Shown: positions 8,115 through 16,200 of the stretch, piece by piece
How the letters are laid out: each line of letters opens with the position of its first letter
How positions within the stretch are numbered: the first letter of the stretch is position 1
Source of the DNA: Pseudomonadota bacterium
GTDB lineage: Bacteria > Pseudomonadota > Alphaproteobacteria > Caulobacterales > Caulobacteraceae
Assembly (NCBI GenBank): GCA_021816155.1
Contig: JAKAZA010000025.1
Location: forward strand, 1 to 35,708
Direction: 5' to 3'
DNA: 35,708 nucleotides
The notes under the pieces: model-generated
The model's input: the letters and a program-made list of their open reading frames with translations, nothing else
Databases searched by the model: none
What the model was told of the DNA's origin: nothing
Made by a program: the position numbers and the translations under genes

Positions 8115-8813
8115 ATGCTCACGCGCAAACAGCACGAACTGCTCATGTTCATTCATGAGCGGATCAAGGAGACCGGCGTCTCGCCTTCGTTCGACGAGAT
8201 GAAAGAGGCGCTCGACCTTGCGTCCAAATCCGGCATCCACCGCCTGATCACGGCGCTCGAAGAGCGGGGCTTCCTGCGCCGCCTGCCGCACCGAGCGCGG
8301 GCGCTGGAAGTGGTGAAGCTGCCCGAGCAGGCGACGGCGTCGGCGCCACCGCGCGGCCGCGCCACGTTCCGTCCGACGCTGGTCGAGCCGTCGCCAGGCG
8401 CCGTCCCGACCGCCGTTGCGGCCAGCGACGTGCGTGAACTGCCGGTCCTTGGGCGCATCGCCGCCGGCACGCCGATCGAAGCCATCCAGCATGAGCGCGA
8501 CCGTATGCAGGTGCCCGAGAGCATACTCGGCGCGGGCGAGCATTTCGTGCTCGAGGTGCAGGGCGATTCGATGATCCATGCGGGAATCCTTGACGGTGAC
8601 TTCGTGGTGATCCGCAAGACCAACGCAGCCAATTCCGGCGAGATCGTCGTCGCCCTCGTCATGGGCGAGGAAGCGACCCTGAAGCGGCTGCGCAAGAAGG
8701 GCGCCTCAATCGCACTTGAAGCCGCCAATCCCGCCTATGAGACGCGTATTTTCGGACCGGACCAAGTTCAGGTGCAGGGCAAGCTCGTTGGCCTGATCCG
8801 GAGATACCACTGA
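8115..8813 (+). CDS. lexA: SOS response repressor LexA
   Basis: LexA represses DNA-damage genes and cuts itself when stimulated by RecA filaments. The start at ATG 8115 gives the usual opening [17 protein letters not shown] and 232 residues. An N-terminal winged helix-turn-helix spans about 1-65, with [19 protein letters not shown] as the recognition region. A longer-than-E. coli linker, rich in Ala and Pro, runs to about 107, which is usual in alphaproteobacteria. The autocleavage bond is Ala117-Gly118 (RIAAGTP), and the catalytic dyad is Ser152 (GDSM) and Lys190 (EATLKRL). Its own SOS box is upstream at 8038-8052. The stop codon overlaps the apparent CTG start of the following hydrolase, suggesting that the hydrolase shares the SOS-controlled transcript. 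Confidence 0.97.
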   Translation: MLTRKQHELLMFIHERIKETGVSPSFDEMKEALDLASKSGIHRLITALEERGFLRRLPHRARALEVVKLPEQATASAPPRGRATFRPTLVEPSPGAVPTAVAASDVRELPVLGRIAAGTPIEAIQHERDRMQVPESILGAGEHFVLEVQGDSMIHAGILDGDFVVIRKTNAANSGEIVVALVMGEEATLKRLRKKGASIALEAANPAYETRIFGPDQVQVQGKLVGLIRRYH

Positions 8814-9571
8814 GCGCGGCGCCGGCCGGCGAGACGCGCCGGTTCGTCGGCTTCGGCGGCGCACCGCTGGTCTCTCACGAACTCGGCGGCGGCCGGCCCG
8901 TCATTCTGCTGCACGGATTCCTTTCCAGCGCGCGACGCAACTGGTTCGAGCCCGGAATCGCCGCCGCACTCGCCGCGGTGGGGTTGCGCGTGATTGCGCC
9001 GGACTGCCGAGGGCACGGCCTCTCCGCCGCGCCGACCGAGCCCGCCGACTGGCCGCCGGACGTGATGGCGGCGGATGTTGAGGCGCTCATCGGCCAGCTG
9101 GGTCTCGTCGACTACGATCTCGCCGGATATTCGATGGGCGGACGCACCGCCGCGCGTCTCATGGTGCGCGGCGCCCGTCCTCGACGGTGCGTCCTGGGGG
9201 GGATGGGAGATCTCGGCGTCATGCAGGCGGGTCCGCGCGCGGCGGCGTTCGAGGACGCCATCCGCAATGGCCCCGACGCCGCCGATCCCACGATGGGCCG
9301 AGCTATCCACCGGCTGATAGACGCTCAGGGACTTAAGCCTGCGGCCATGCTGGGCGTGCTGGCCGCCTTCGCACCGACCAGCCGCGACGAACTCGCCGGC
9401 GTGCCGACGCCGACGCTGGCGATCCTCGGCGATGCGGATCTGGACAACGGCTCGGTCGAGGCGCTGGCTGAGATCATGCCGGCATGCAGGCCGCTTCGCC
9501 TTCCCGGCGATCATGCTGGCGTCGTCGCCTCGCCGGCGTTCCGCGAGGCCATCGTCCGATTCCTTGGCTGA
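8810..9571 (+). CDS. Alpha/beta hydrolase, apparently started at CTG
   Basis: The product is an alpha/beta-fold serine hydrolase of about 253 residues. The oxyanion-hole motif HGF is at 35-37, the nucleophile elbow GYSMGG has Ser108, an Asp is in [10 protein letters not shown], and His235 in PGDHAGV completes the triad. The substrate is unknown. No ATG, GTG or TTG exists in frame before the HGF motif; the first canonical codon, GTG at 8978, would delete the oxyanion hole and first strands. The coding frame reaches back to CTG at 8810-8812, inside the lexA stop (CTGA), with GGAG about six bases upstream. This copies the ATGA overlaps seen elsewhere in the window with C in place of A. Translation is therefore probably by CTG initiation with coupling to lexA. 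A sequencing error changing ATG to CTG is an alternative. It ends 17 bases before the comEC stop on the other strand. Confidence 0.85.
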   Translation: MSAAPAGETRRFVGFGGAPLVSHELGGGRPVILLHGFLSSARRNWFEPGIAAALAAVGLRVIAPDCRGHGLSAAPTEPADWPPDVMAADVEALIGQLGLVDYDLAGYSMGGRTAARLMVRGARPRRCVLGGMGDLGVMQAGPRAAAFEDAIRNGPDAADPTMGRAIHRLIDAQGLKPAAMLGVLAAFAPTSRDELAGVPTPTLAILGDADLDNGSVEALAEIMPACRPLRLPGDHAGVVASPAFREAIVRFLG

Positions 9572-9588
9572 CGAAGCGCGCCGCGCCG

Positions 9589-11814
9589 CTACAGCTCTCG
9601 CGCAGACCAGGGCCGCTGTCCGCGGATCGGCTGCGACCACTCGATCCGCCAGCCGGATTTTTCCGTGAAGATCTCGGCCGCACCGCCCACGGCGAAGTCA
9701 CCCGGTCTGAGCACCAGGACGTCTCGGCACGCCCCCGGAAGCGTCGCGGGCGCCCGCATCACCAGCACGTCCGAGCGCGCGCAGAGCTCGGCGAGCCGCT
9801 CAGGCTTCGGAGCGCGACGCGTCCACCAAATGCCGAGCGCTGGGGCGACGCCGGCGCGGGGTGCGCAACTCCAGTAGTCGCAGTCAAAGAGCGCTCCTCT
9901 CGCTCGCTCGGCATCCTCGGGAACCGCAAGGCCGCGCCGCTGGGCCCAGAGTCCGGTCGCGTAGCTTCTGACGCCAGGACGCAGCACAACCTCCTGACCG
10001 CCCGTGGCGATGGCGGCGTCACCGCCGTCACCGGCGATCCAGATGACGGGGGCCGCCGGCCGCGGCCACAATACGACCGCGACCGCCAGCGGCAGGCCAG
10101 CCCAGCGCAGACGTCCCTTCCAGAGGCAGACGAACAGGATGCCGCAGTAGGAGAAAACGAGCGCGATCTGCGGAGCGGCGCTCGCCGCGGCGGCGGCGCC
10201 CGGAGCACGGGCGAATAGCGCGCCGATGCGGATGATCGCTCTCGCCGCCCATCCGGCGACGAAGAGAGGACCTTCGGCCAGTACGTGGCTGAACGGCTCC
10301 AGCAGGAGCGCGACGGCCAGCGCCGGCATCATCGCAACGCTCGCGATGAGGTCGGCCCCAAGGTTGGCGAGCACGCCGAAATTGGCGATGCGGTTGAAAT
10401 GCTGGACGGCGAATGGCGTTGTCGCCGCTCCCGCGACGAGCGCCACGACAAACAGGCCGACCAGCCAGTCCCCACCGCGTTGCAGAGCGACGACCCACCA
10501 AGGCAGTCCCGGCGGCGCGGTCCCGCCGCGCGGCCATACCTCCGCCAGCGCGACCAGCGCAGCAGTGGCGCAGAACGACATCTCGAAGCCCGGCTGCACG
10601 ACAACTTCGGGCTCCGCCGCGAGGATAATCAGCGCGGCGAGCGCCAGCGAGCGTAGGCTGACTACTTGCCGGTCGAGGAGGATCGCCGTGAACGCGACGG
10701 CCGCGGTGATGGCGGCGCGTCGGGCGGGCGGATGCGCGCCGGACAGGACGAGGTAGCCGCCGACCGCCAGGAGACCGGCGACGGCCGCGGCCTTCTTGCC
10801 GTTCACCCGCACCGCCAGCCACGGCCACGCAGCGATCAGGAAACGCACGCCGAAGAACACGAAGCCGCTAAGGGCGGCGGTGTGGAGGCCGGCGATGGCG
10901 AGCATGTGGGCGAGGCCCGAGGCCCGAAGATTCTCTCGCACCTCGGGGCTAAGCCAGTCCTGATGACTGGTGGTCACAGCGACGGCGAGGCCGGCGGCGT
11001 CTCCTGCGTGACCGCCCATCGCCGAGTCCATGTCCGCAGCGAGCCGCTCGGCCGTCGCCCAGCGGAATGCGTTCACCGTCATCAGCAGGCGCAGCGCCCG
11101 CGGCGCGGGCGGCGCGGCGATGACCTGCGCCGGTGCGCGCGCCAGCCCGACGCCGCCCTCGCCGGCGAACCAGGCGTCGCGGGCGAAGTCGTAAGCACCG
11201 GGTGCGGCAGGCGCCGGCGGTGGATCAAGCAGCGCCTTCACCGAGATCGCCTGACCGGGAGCAACGAAGTCGCCGGGCTGCATCACGATCCGCACCCGCA
11301 AGGGCAGCTGGTCCACCGTGAGATGGTCGATCCAAGTCGGCGCGATGACGAGACGGGGCCCGCTCTGGCCGGGGGTATCCACGTCGACGACGTAGCCCTG
11401 CACGTCGACGACCCCGAGATGCGCCGGCAAGATCGGCGCGGCGACATGATCGCTCCGGAGCTTCGCGCCGGCGAAGCCGGCGAACGCGGCGGCTGTCAGC
11501 AGCGCGAGCGCTATCCATCCGCGCGCCGCACCGCGCCGGTCCGCCGCCGCCGCGACTGCGGCCAGCGCGACCGCAACGGCGGCGGCCGGCCAGAGTGGCG
11601 GCTCGGTCTTCCAGCCGAGGTAGAGCGCGGCGCCGACGCCGAAGGCGACGGGAACCCAGAGGAACACGCGATCCAGTTGCGCAGCCGCCTCCGCCAGCGC
11701 GCCACGACCGAGCGCCGCCAAGCTAGGAAGCCGCCGGAGGCGCGTGCTAAGAGCCGCGGCCCACGCGCCCGGCAGAGCAATGTCAGACCCCGACTCCCCC
11801 GTCGTCACACGCAT
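9589..11814 (-). CDS. comEC: ComEC/Rec2 family DNA uptake channel protein
   Basis: ComEC forms the inner-membrane channel for single-stranded DNA uptake during natural transformation. With ATG 11814 the protein has 741 residues; an in-frame TTG at 11721 would avoid a 35-base overlap with gltX and is equally possible. The N-terminal third has two hydrophobic segments and the DUF4131-type domain (VQGYVVDVDTPGQSGPRLVI). The central competence domain is recognisable from SGLAHMLAIAGLHTAALSGF, with the conserved His-Met-Leu...Ser-Gly-Leu-His arrangement, and the QPGFEMSFCATAALVAL block. Many membrane helices follow. The C-terminal part keeps only a degenerate remnant of the metallo-beta-lactamase-like domain: it has WIAGDGGDAA but no HxHxDH zinc motif, so nuclease activity is unlikely; this form is usual in alphaproteobacteria. 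Whether the organism is transformable cannot be told here. Confidence 0.92.
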   Translation of the reverse strand: MRVTTGESGSDIALPGAWAAALSTRLRRLPSLAALGRGALAEAAAQLDRVFLWVPVAFGVGAALYLGWKTEPPLWPAAAVAVALAAVAAAADRRGAARGWIALALLTAAAFAGFAGAKLRSDHVAAPILPAHLGVVDVQGYVVDVDTPGQSGPRLVIAPTWIDHLTVDQLPLRVRIVMQPGDFVAPGQAISVKALLDPPPAPAAPGAYDFARDAWFAGEGGVGLARAPAQVIAAPPAPRALRLLMTVNAFRWATAERLAADMDSAMGGHAGDAAGLAVAVTTSHQDWLSPEVRENLRASGLAHMLAIAGLHTAALSGFVFFGVRFLIAAWPWLAVRVNGKKAAAVAGLLAVGGYLVLSGAHPPARRAAITAAVAFTAILLDRQVVSLRSLALAALIILAAEPEVVVQPGFEMSFCATAALVALAEVWPRGGTAPPGLPWWVVALQRGGDWLVGLFVVALVAGAATTPFAVQHFNRIANFGVLANLGADLIASVAMMPALAVALLLEPFSHVLAEGPLFVAGWAARAIIRIGALFARAPGAAAAASAAPQIALVFSYCGILFVCLWKGRLRWAGLPLAVAVVLWPRPAAPVIWIAGDGGDAAIATGGQEVVLRPGVRSYATGLWAQRRGLAVPEDAERARGALFDCDYWSCAPRAGVAPALGIWWTRRAPKPERLAELCARSDVLVMRAPATLPGACRDVLVLRPGDFAVGGAAEIFTEKSGWRIEWSQPIRGQRPWSAREL

Positions 11815-13189
11815 CGCCCCTTCGCCCACCGGGATGATGCACATAGGCACCGCGCGCGCCGCGCTTTTCAACTGGCTGTTCGCGCGCCACACCGGCGGCA
11901 AGTTCCTGCTGCGGATCGAGGACACCGACCGCGAACGCTCGACGCCGCAGGCGGTCGAGGCGATCTTCGCGGGCCTGCGCTGGCTGGGGCTGGAGCCCGA
12001 CGCCGCGCCCGTCTTCCAGTTCAGTCGCGCCGAACACCATCGGGCCGCGGCCATGGACCTGCTGGCGCGCGGCGCGGCCTATCGCTGCTACATGACCGTC
12101 GACGAACTCGCCGAAGAGCGCGAGAGGGCCAGAGCCGAGGGCCGGCCGGTCCGCTCGCCATGGCGGGACCGCGAGGCGCCGCCGGGGACCAACGCGCCGC
12201 ACGTGATCCGGCTGCGCGCACCTCAGGACGGAGACACCATCGTCGACGACCTCGTGAAGGGCCGCGTCGCCTTCAGGAATCGCGAGCTCGACGATCTGAT
12301 CCTGATCCGCGCGGATGGCACGCCGACCTACAACCTCGCCGTGGTGGCCGACGACCACGACATGGGTGTCACCCACGTCATCCGGGGGGACGACCACCTC
12401 GCCAACACGCCTCGGCAGATGCAGATCTACCAGGCCCTCGGCTGGTCGCCGCCGAAATTCGGGCACCTGCCCCTCATTCATGGTCCGGACGGCGCCAAGC
12501 TCTCGAAGCGGCATGGGGCCCAAGCCGTGTCCGAGTTCGCGGATATGGGCTACCTGCCCGAGGCGATGCGCAACTATCTGGCGCGGCTGGGCTGGGGCCA
12601 CGGCGACGACGAGATATTCTCCGACGCCGAGGCCATCGCCTGGTTCGAGATCGCCGACGTGGTCAGCGCGCCGGCCCGCCTGGACTGGCCAAAACTGAAC
12701 CACGTCAACCAGCACTACATCCGTCTCGCCGACGACACGCGGCTCGCCGCGCTCGTGATGGACGTATTGAGGAGCCGCGAGGCGCACCTGCCGCACGACG
12801 TCGCGGCGCGGCTGGCGCGGACCATCCCGCTCGTGAAAGAGGGCGCCAAGACAGTTCTCGAGCTCACCGATCTCGTGCTGTTCGCGCTCCGGCCCCACGA
12901 TACGCCTCTCGCCGACAAGGCCCGCAACCTCTTCACCGAGGAGGTCAAAGCCCGGCTTGCGCGCCTGGCGGCGAACCTCGGGGACGCGCCGGAATGGACC
13001 AGCAGCGCCATGCACGAACGGCTGAAGACGTTCGCCGACGCGGAAGGCGGGTTCGGCAAGTTCGGACCGGCGCTGCGAGCGATTCTCGCCGCGGGCGCGG
13101 TCGCCCCCGACCTCGCCAGCGCGCTCGCCGCCCTGGACAGGGGCGAGAGTCTCGCCCGCATCGCGGATGCCCTTTCGCAAGTGCAGTAA
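11780..13189 (+). CDS. gltX: Glutamate-tRNA ligase
   Basis: GluRS charges tRNA-Glu (and in many alphaproteobacteria also tRNA-Gln, later amidated by GatCAB). The protein has 469 residues from ATG 11780. The class I Rossmann signature is APSPTGMMHIGTARAALF, with HIGT at 21-24 as the HIGH motif, and the KMSKS motif is KLSKR at 240-244 followed by HGA. WPKLNHVN in the connecting region and the all-helical anticodon-binding C-terminal domain are present. An upstream in-frame TTG at 11744 (MLRAAAHAP...) would add 12 residues not expected for the family. The start region is divergent from and overlaps that of comEC. gltA lies 39 bases downstream. Confidence 0.96.
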   Translation: MSDPDSPVVTRIAPSPTGMMHIGTARAALFNWLFARHTGGKFLLRIEDTDRERSTPQAVEAIFAGLRWLGLEPDAAPVFQFSRAEHHRAAAMDLLARGAAYRCYMTVDELAEERERARAEGRPVRSPWRDREAPPGTNAPHVIRLRAPQDGDTIVDDLVKGRVAFRNRELDDLILIRADGTPTYNLAVVADDHDMGVTHVIRGDDHLANTPRQMQIYQALGWSPPKFGHLPLIHGPDGAKLSKRHGAQAVSEFADMGYLPEAMRNYLARLGWGHGDDEIFSDAEAIAWFEIADVVSAPARLDWPKLNHVNQHYIRLADDTRLAALVMDVLRSREAHLPHDVAARLARTIPLVKEGAKTVLELTDLVLFALRPHDTPLADKARNLFTEEVKARLARLAANLGDAPEWTSSAMHERLKTFADAEGGFGKFGPALRAILAAGAVAPDLASALAALDRGESLARIADALSQVQ

Positions 13190-13192
13190 GCC

Positions 13193-13200
13193 GCTATAAG
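13193..13200 (+). promoter_or_regulatory. Possible -10 element for gltA
   Basis: GCTATAAG lies in the 39-base gap between gltX and gltA, 28 bases before the gltA ATG, and matches seven of eight positions of the Caulobacter -10 consensus GCTANAWC. The -35 region within the gltX end (CTTTCGC) is poor. It would allow citrate synthase to be transcribed separately from gltX. Confidence 0.38.
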
Positions 13201-13228
13201 GCGTCGGGGTTCAGAAAGGGACAGGCGC

Positions 13229-14512
13229 ATGGCCGAGAACGCGACGCTGACTATCGGCAACACGAGTTATGACCTGCAGGTCATAAAAGGCACGACCGGG
13301 CCCGACGTCATAGACGTTCGCAAGCTCTACGATGAAAGCGGCGTCTTCACGTTCGACCCGGGGTTCACGTCGACGGCCTCGTGCGAGAGCAAGATCACCT
13401 ACATCGACGGTGACGCAGGGGTATTGCTGCACCGCGGCTATCCGATCGAGCAGCTGGCCTACAATTCCAGCTTCCTCGAGGTCTGCTACCTCCTGCTCAA
13501 CGGCGAACTGCCGACTGCGGCCGAGTTCGCGGACTTCGACAAGACGATCACCTACCACACGATGCTGCACGCGCAGTTCGACCGGTTCTTCTCGGGCTTC
13601 CGCTCGGACGCTCACCCGATGGCGATCATGACCGGGGCGGTCGGCGCGCTCAGCGCCTTCTATCACGACAGCATCAACGTCGATGACCCAGAGCAGCGCA
13701 AGATCTCGGCCCATCGCCTGATCGCCAAGATGCCGACCATTGCGGCGCGCGCCTACAAGTACTCGGTCGGCCAGCCGTTCGTGACGCCGCGCAACGACCT
13801 CTCCTACGCCGAGAATTTCCTGCGCATGGCCTTCTCGGTGCCGGCCGAGGACTGGAGGCCGAACCCGGTGCTGACCCGCGCCATGGACCGAATCTTCATC
13901 CTGCACGCCGACCACGAGCAGAACGCCTCCACCTCGACGGTGCGCCTCGCGGGCTCGTCGGGCGCCAATCCCTTCGCCTGCATCGCCGCCGGCATCGCGT
14001 GCCTCTGGGGCCCGAGCCACGGCGGCGCCAACGAAGAAGCGCTGATGATGCTGCGCGAGATCGGGACGGTCGACCGCATCCCCGAGTACGTCCAGGGCGT
14101 CAAGGACCGCAAGTATCGGCTGATGGGCTTCGGCCACCGCGTCTACAAGAACTACGACCCGCGCGCCAAGGTGATGCAGGAGACCTGCCACGAGGTGCTC
14201 AAGGAAGTGGGCGATCCCGATGATCCGTTGCTGAAAGTGGCGATGGAGCTGGAGAAGATTGCGCTGAACGACGAGTATTTCGTCGAGCGAAAGCTCTATC
14301 CGAACGTCGACTTTTACTCCGGCATCACGTTGAAGGCGATGGGCTTCCCGACCACTATGTTCACCGCGCTGTTCGCGCTCGCCCGCACGGTCGGCTGGAT
14401 CAGCCAGTGGAAGGAGATGTTCGAGGATCCGCGCCGCAAGATCGGCCGGCCCCGCCAGCTCTACAATGGTCCGCTGCAGCGCGACTACGTCGCCATCGAC
14501 AAGCGGGGCTGA
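13229..14512 (+). CDS. gltA: Citrate synthase (type II, hexameric kind)
   Basis: Citrate synthase condenses acetyl-CoA with oxaloacetate at the entry of the TCA cycle. The 427-residue length and N-terminal beta domain ([21 protein letters not shown]) are those of the Gram-negative type II enzyme. The catalytic residues are visible: His264 in [12 protein letters not shown], His303 in [15 protein letters not shown] and Asp361 in VDFYSG. The family is often inhibited by NADH; the sequence alone does not settle that here. A GAAAGGGACA stretch before the ATG serves as ribosome-binding site. Four bases after the stop comes the TTG start of a nucleotidyltransferase-like gene. Confidence 0.97.
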   Translation: MAENATLTIGNTSYDLQVIKGTTGPDVIDVRKLYDESGVFTFDPGFTSTASCESKITYIDGDAGVLLHRGYPIEQLAYNSSFLEVCYLLLNGELPTAAEFADFDKTITYHTMLHAQFDRFFSGFRSDAHPMAIMTGAVGALSAFYHDSINVDDPEQRKISAHRLIAKMPTIAARAYKYSVGQPFVTPRNDLSYAENFLRMAFSVPAEDWRPNPVLTRAMDRIFILHADHEQNASTSTVRLAGSSGANPFACIAAGIACLWGPSHGGANEEALMMLREIGTVDRIPEYVQGVKDRKYRLMGFGHRVYKNYDPRAKVMQETCHEVLKEVGDPDDPLLKVAMELEKIALNDEYFVERKLYPNVDFYSGITLKAMGFPTTMFTALFALARTVGWISQWKEMFEDPRRKIGRPRQLYNGPLQRDYVAIDKRG

Positions 14513-14516
14513 AGCC

Positions 14517-15320
14517 TTGGTCCGCGCCGCCGACGACGAAGCGGCGCGGACCTACGAGGCGCTGCGGGCCCGCGCCGAGAGCGATCCGGCCATTCTCGCC
14601 TTCTGGCTGGGCGGTTCGCGCGGCATGGGCTTCGCGACGCCGCACTCGGACTACGATGTGGGCGTGATCGTGGCGGAAGACGCCTACGACGCCATCCTGC
14701 AACAGCTTGGCATGGCCGCTCCGTACCAGGCCGACTGGCGGCCGGGCGTTGACCTTTCGGTGCGGACGTTCCCCATGCTCAAGGCCTTCGCCGCATGGGA
14801 CTCGGCCGAGCGCGGCTATCGCTACATGTTCGCGCACCTCAAGGCGCTGGTCGACAAGACCGGACGGGCGCAGCCGCTGATCGACGCCAAGGCCCGCGTG
14901 CCGACCGAAGCGATTGCGCACTTCGTGCATGGCTCGCTCGACCACGCGCTCAACCAGGCCTACCGGGGCCTGAAGTGCCTGCGCGACGGCGATGCGCCGG
15001 CCGGCCGCCTCGAAGCCGCCGAGGGCGTGGGTCCTTTCCTGGACGCGGCGTTCGCCCTGCACGGCGCCCGGCTGCGGCCTTACTACAAGTACCTCGGCTG
15101 GGAGCTCGCGACCTTTCCTTTGCAGCAACTGCCGCTTGGACCTGCCGAACTGAGCCGGCGCCTGTCCGCGGCGCTGGACCCAGGCGGCGCCGGCAGCCTC
15201 TGCCGCCTGCTCGCCGACGCCGAGCCAGCCTTCCGCGAGGCGGGATACGGCGCCGCGTACGACGGCTGGGGAACGACCCTCCCCTGGATCCTCGCCGGCA
15301 AGGCTGTCGGCGCGCCATAA
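14517..15320 (+). CDS. Nucleotidyltransferase-fold protein, target unknown
   Basis: The 267-residue product carries the minimal nucleotidyltransferase signature near its N-terminus: LGGSRGMGFATPHSDYDVGV, with Gly-Ser at 33-34 and two metal-binding aspartates, Asp45 and Asp47. This is the DNA polymerase beta-like fold found in antibiotic nucleotidyltransferases, MNT toxin/antitoxin partners and DUF4037-type proteins. The rest is helical, and its paired residues (HFVHGSLDHALNQAYRGLKCL) resemble the helical domain of that superfamily. Start: TTG 14517, 4 bases after the gltA stop, is the best candidate, since the frame further upstream overlaps gltA. No HEPN partner is next to it, so a standalone enzyme is more likely than an MNT/HEPN toxin pair. 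Substrate (small molecule, nucleotide, protein) is unknown. It is probably co-transcribed with gltA. Confidence 0.78.
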   Translation: MVRAADDEAARTYEALRARAESDPAILAFWLGGSRGMGFATPHSDYDVGVIVAEDAYDAILQQLGMAAPYQADWRPGVDLSVRTFPMLKAFAAWDSAERGYRYMFAHLKALVDKTGRAQPLIDAKARVPTEAIAHFVHGSLDHALNQAYRGLKCLRDGDAPAGRLEAAEGVGPFLDAAFALHGARLRPYYKYLGWELATFPLQQLPLGPAELSRRLSAALDPGGAGSLCRLLADAEPAFREAGYGAAYDGWGTTLPWILAGKAVGAP

Positions 15321-15393
15321 GCAGGGCGCGCGGAACCGCCGGGGCATGGTATGCTTTGTGTCGACGGGGCTCAGTCTTCCTCAGGAGACGCCG

Positions 15394-15672
15394 ATGGCCG
15401 TCGCCGACATTCGCCATGAGATCACCCACGCCCTCGTACTGAACGAAGAGGCTGAACGGGAAGCGCGTTGGGCCTACGACCACGGCGACGACATCGACAA
15501 GGTGGCGGCGGCCGGCGAAATGGAGTTCCTCGCTCGCCAAAAGGCGGAGATCCTCGCCCGTCTCGGCGAGATCGACCGCCGCATCGCTGAGCGGCGGACA
15601 CTTTTCAGCTGGGTCCGCCAGCAGTGGTTCAACGTCAACCTCGCCTTCGAGAGCTGGATCGCGCACGGCTAG
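15394..15672 (+). CDS. Small helical cytoplasmic protein, unknown function
   Basis: The 92-residue product starts at ATG 15394, chosen because AGGAGA lies 5 bases upstream; an upstream ATG at 15346 has no such site. The chain is highly charged and alpha-helical, with Glu/Ala/Arg-rich stretches (NEEAEREARWAYDHGDD, then LARQKAEILARLGEIDRRIAERR) that could form a short coiled coil, and a C-terminal aromatic segment (FSWVRQQWFNVNLAFESWI). No signal peptide or membrane segment is seen. I do not recognise the family. It sits 73 bases after the nucleotidyltransferase gene and 55 before the cupin gene, all on one strand. Confidence 0.72.
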   Translation: MAVADIRHEITHALVLNEEAEREARWAYDHGDDIDKVAAAGEMEFLARQKAEILARLGEIDRRIAERRTLFSWVRQQWFNVNLAFESWIAHG

Positions 15673-15727
15673 CGGCCGCCGAGACCCGCCGGCATAGTGG
15701 CGCTCAGAGTTCCAGGAGCGCCAAGCC

Positions 15728-16195
15728 ATGAGCGATATTCCCGACGACGGCTGGAAGCACTCCGGCGTGCGCGTGATTTCGGCCGGTTCGCTCGATAGGA
15801 ACACGGCTCAGACACCGGGCATGAACCGGGCCGCAGCGATCAACTTCGCCCGCGTCGGGGCGCAGAAGATCTGGGCGGGCACGGTGCACATCCATGCGAA
15901 CGCCAAGACCGGCGCCCACCATCACGGGCCGCTCGAGAGCGTGATCTACGTGGTGCGTGGGCGCGCCCGCATGCGCTGGGGCGAGCATCTGGAGTTCACC
16001 GCCGAAGCCGGCCCCGGGGACTTCATCTACGTGCCGCCGTTCGTGCCCCACCAGGAGATCAACGCCTCTGCGGACGAAGCGCTCGAGTGCGTGCTCGTGC
16101 GCAGCGACAACGAGGCAGTGGTGGTGAACCTCGACATCGAGCCGGCGGAGAAGCCGCAATCCGTCCGGTGGATCGACCCGATCCACAAGGGGTGA
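15728..16195 (+). CDS. Cupin domain protein
   Basis: A single-domain cupin of 155 residues. Motif 1 is visible as HHHGPLESVIYVVRG (His64-66, Glu70, Gly78), and motif 2 as GDFIYVPPFVPHQEIN (Gly97, Pro104, His108, Asn112), so the usual two-His or three-His plus Glu metal site is intact. An upstream HIH pair at 54-56 sits just before motif 1. Cupins of this size range from dioxygenases and isomerases to small-molecule sensors, so the reaction cannot be named. AGGAG upstream of the ATG supports the start. It converges with lpxB, the stops being 5 bases apart. Confidence 0.88.
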   Translation: MSDIPDDGWKHSGVRVISAGSLDRNTAQTPGMNRAAAINFARVGAQKIWAGTVHIHANAKTGAHHHGPLESVIYVVRGRARMRWGEHLEFTAEAGPGDFIYVPPFVPHQEINASADEALECVLVRSDNEAVVVNLDIEPAEKPQSVRWIDPIHKG

Positions 16196-16200
16196 GCGCT

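Noticed and set aside
11744..11751. GCTAAGAG upstream of gltX as a -10 element
   Set aside because: Only five or six positions fit the consensus and there is no -35 partner.
10666..13272. An 868-residue plus-strand open frame crossing comEC and gltX
   Set aside because: It runs out of phase through gltX and antisense to comEC, is Arg/Gly/Pro-rich and shows no domain. It is a shadow of the two real genes.
14517..15672. Toxin-antitoxin pair made of the nucleotidyltransferase-fold gene and the small helical gene
   Set aside because: The small protein (92 residues) has neither the HEPN RX4-6H motif nor an antitoxin DNA-binding domain, and a 73-base gap separates the genes. The nucleotidyltransferase protein is also much longer than MNT antitoxins.
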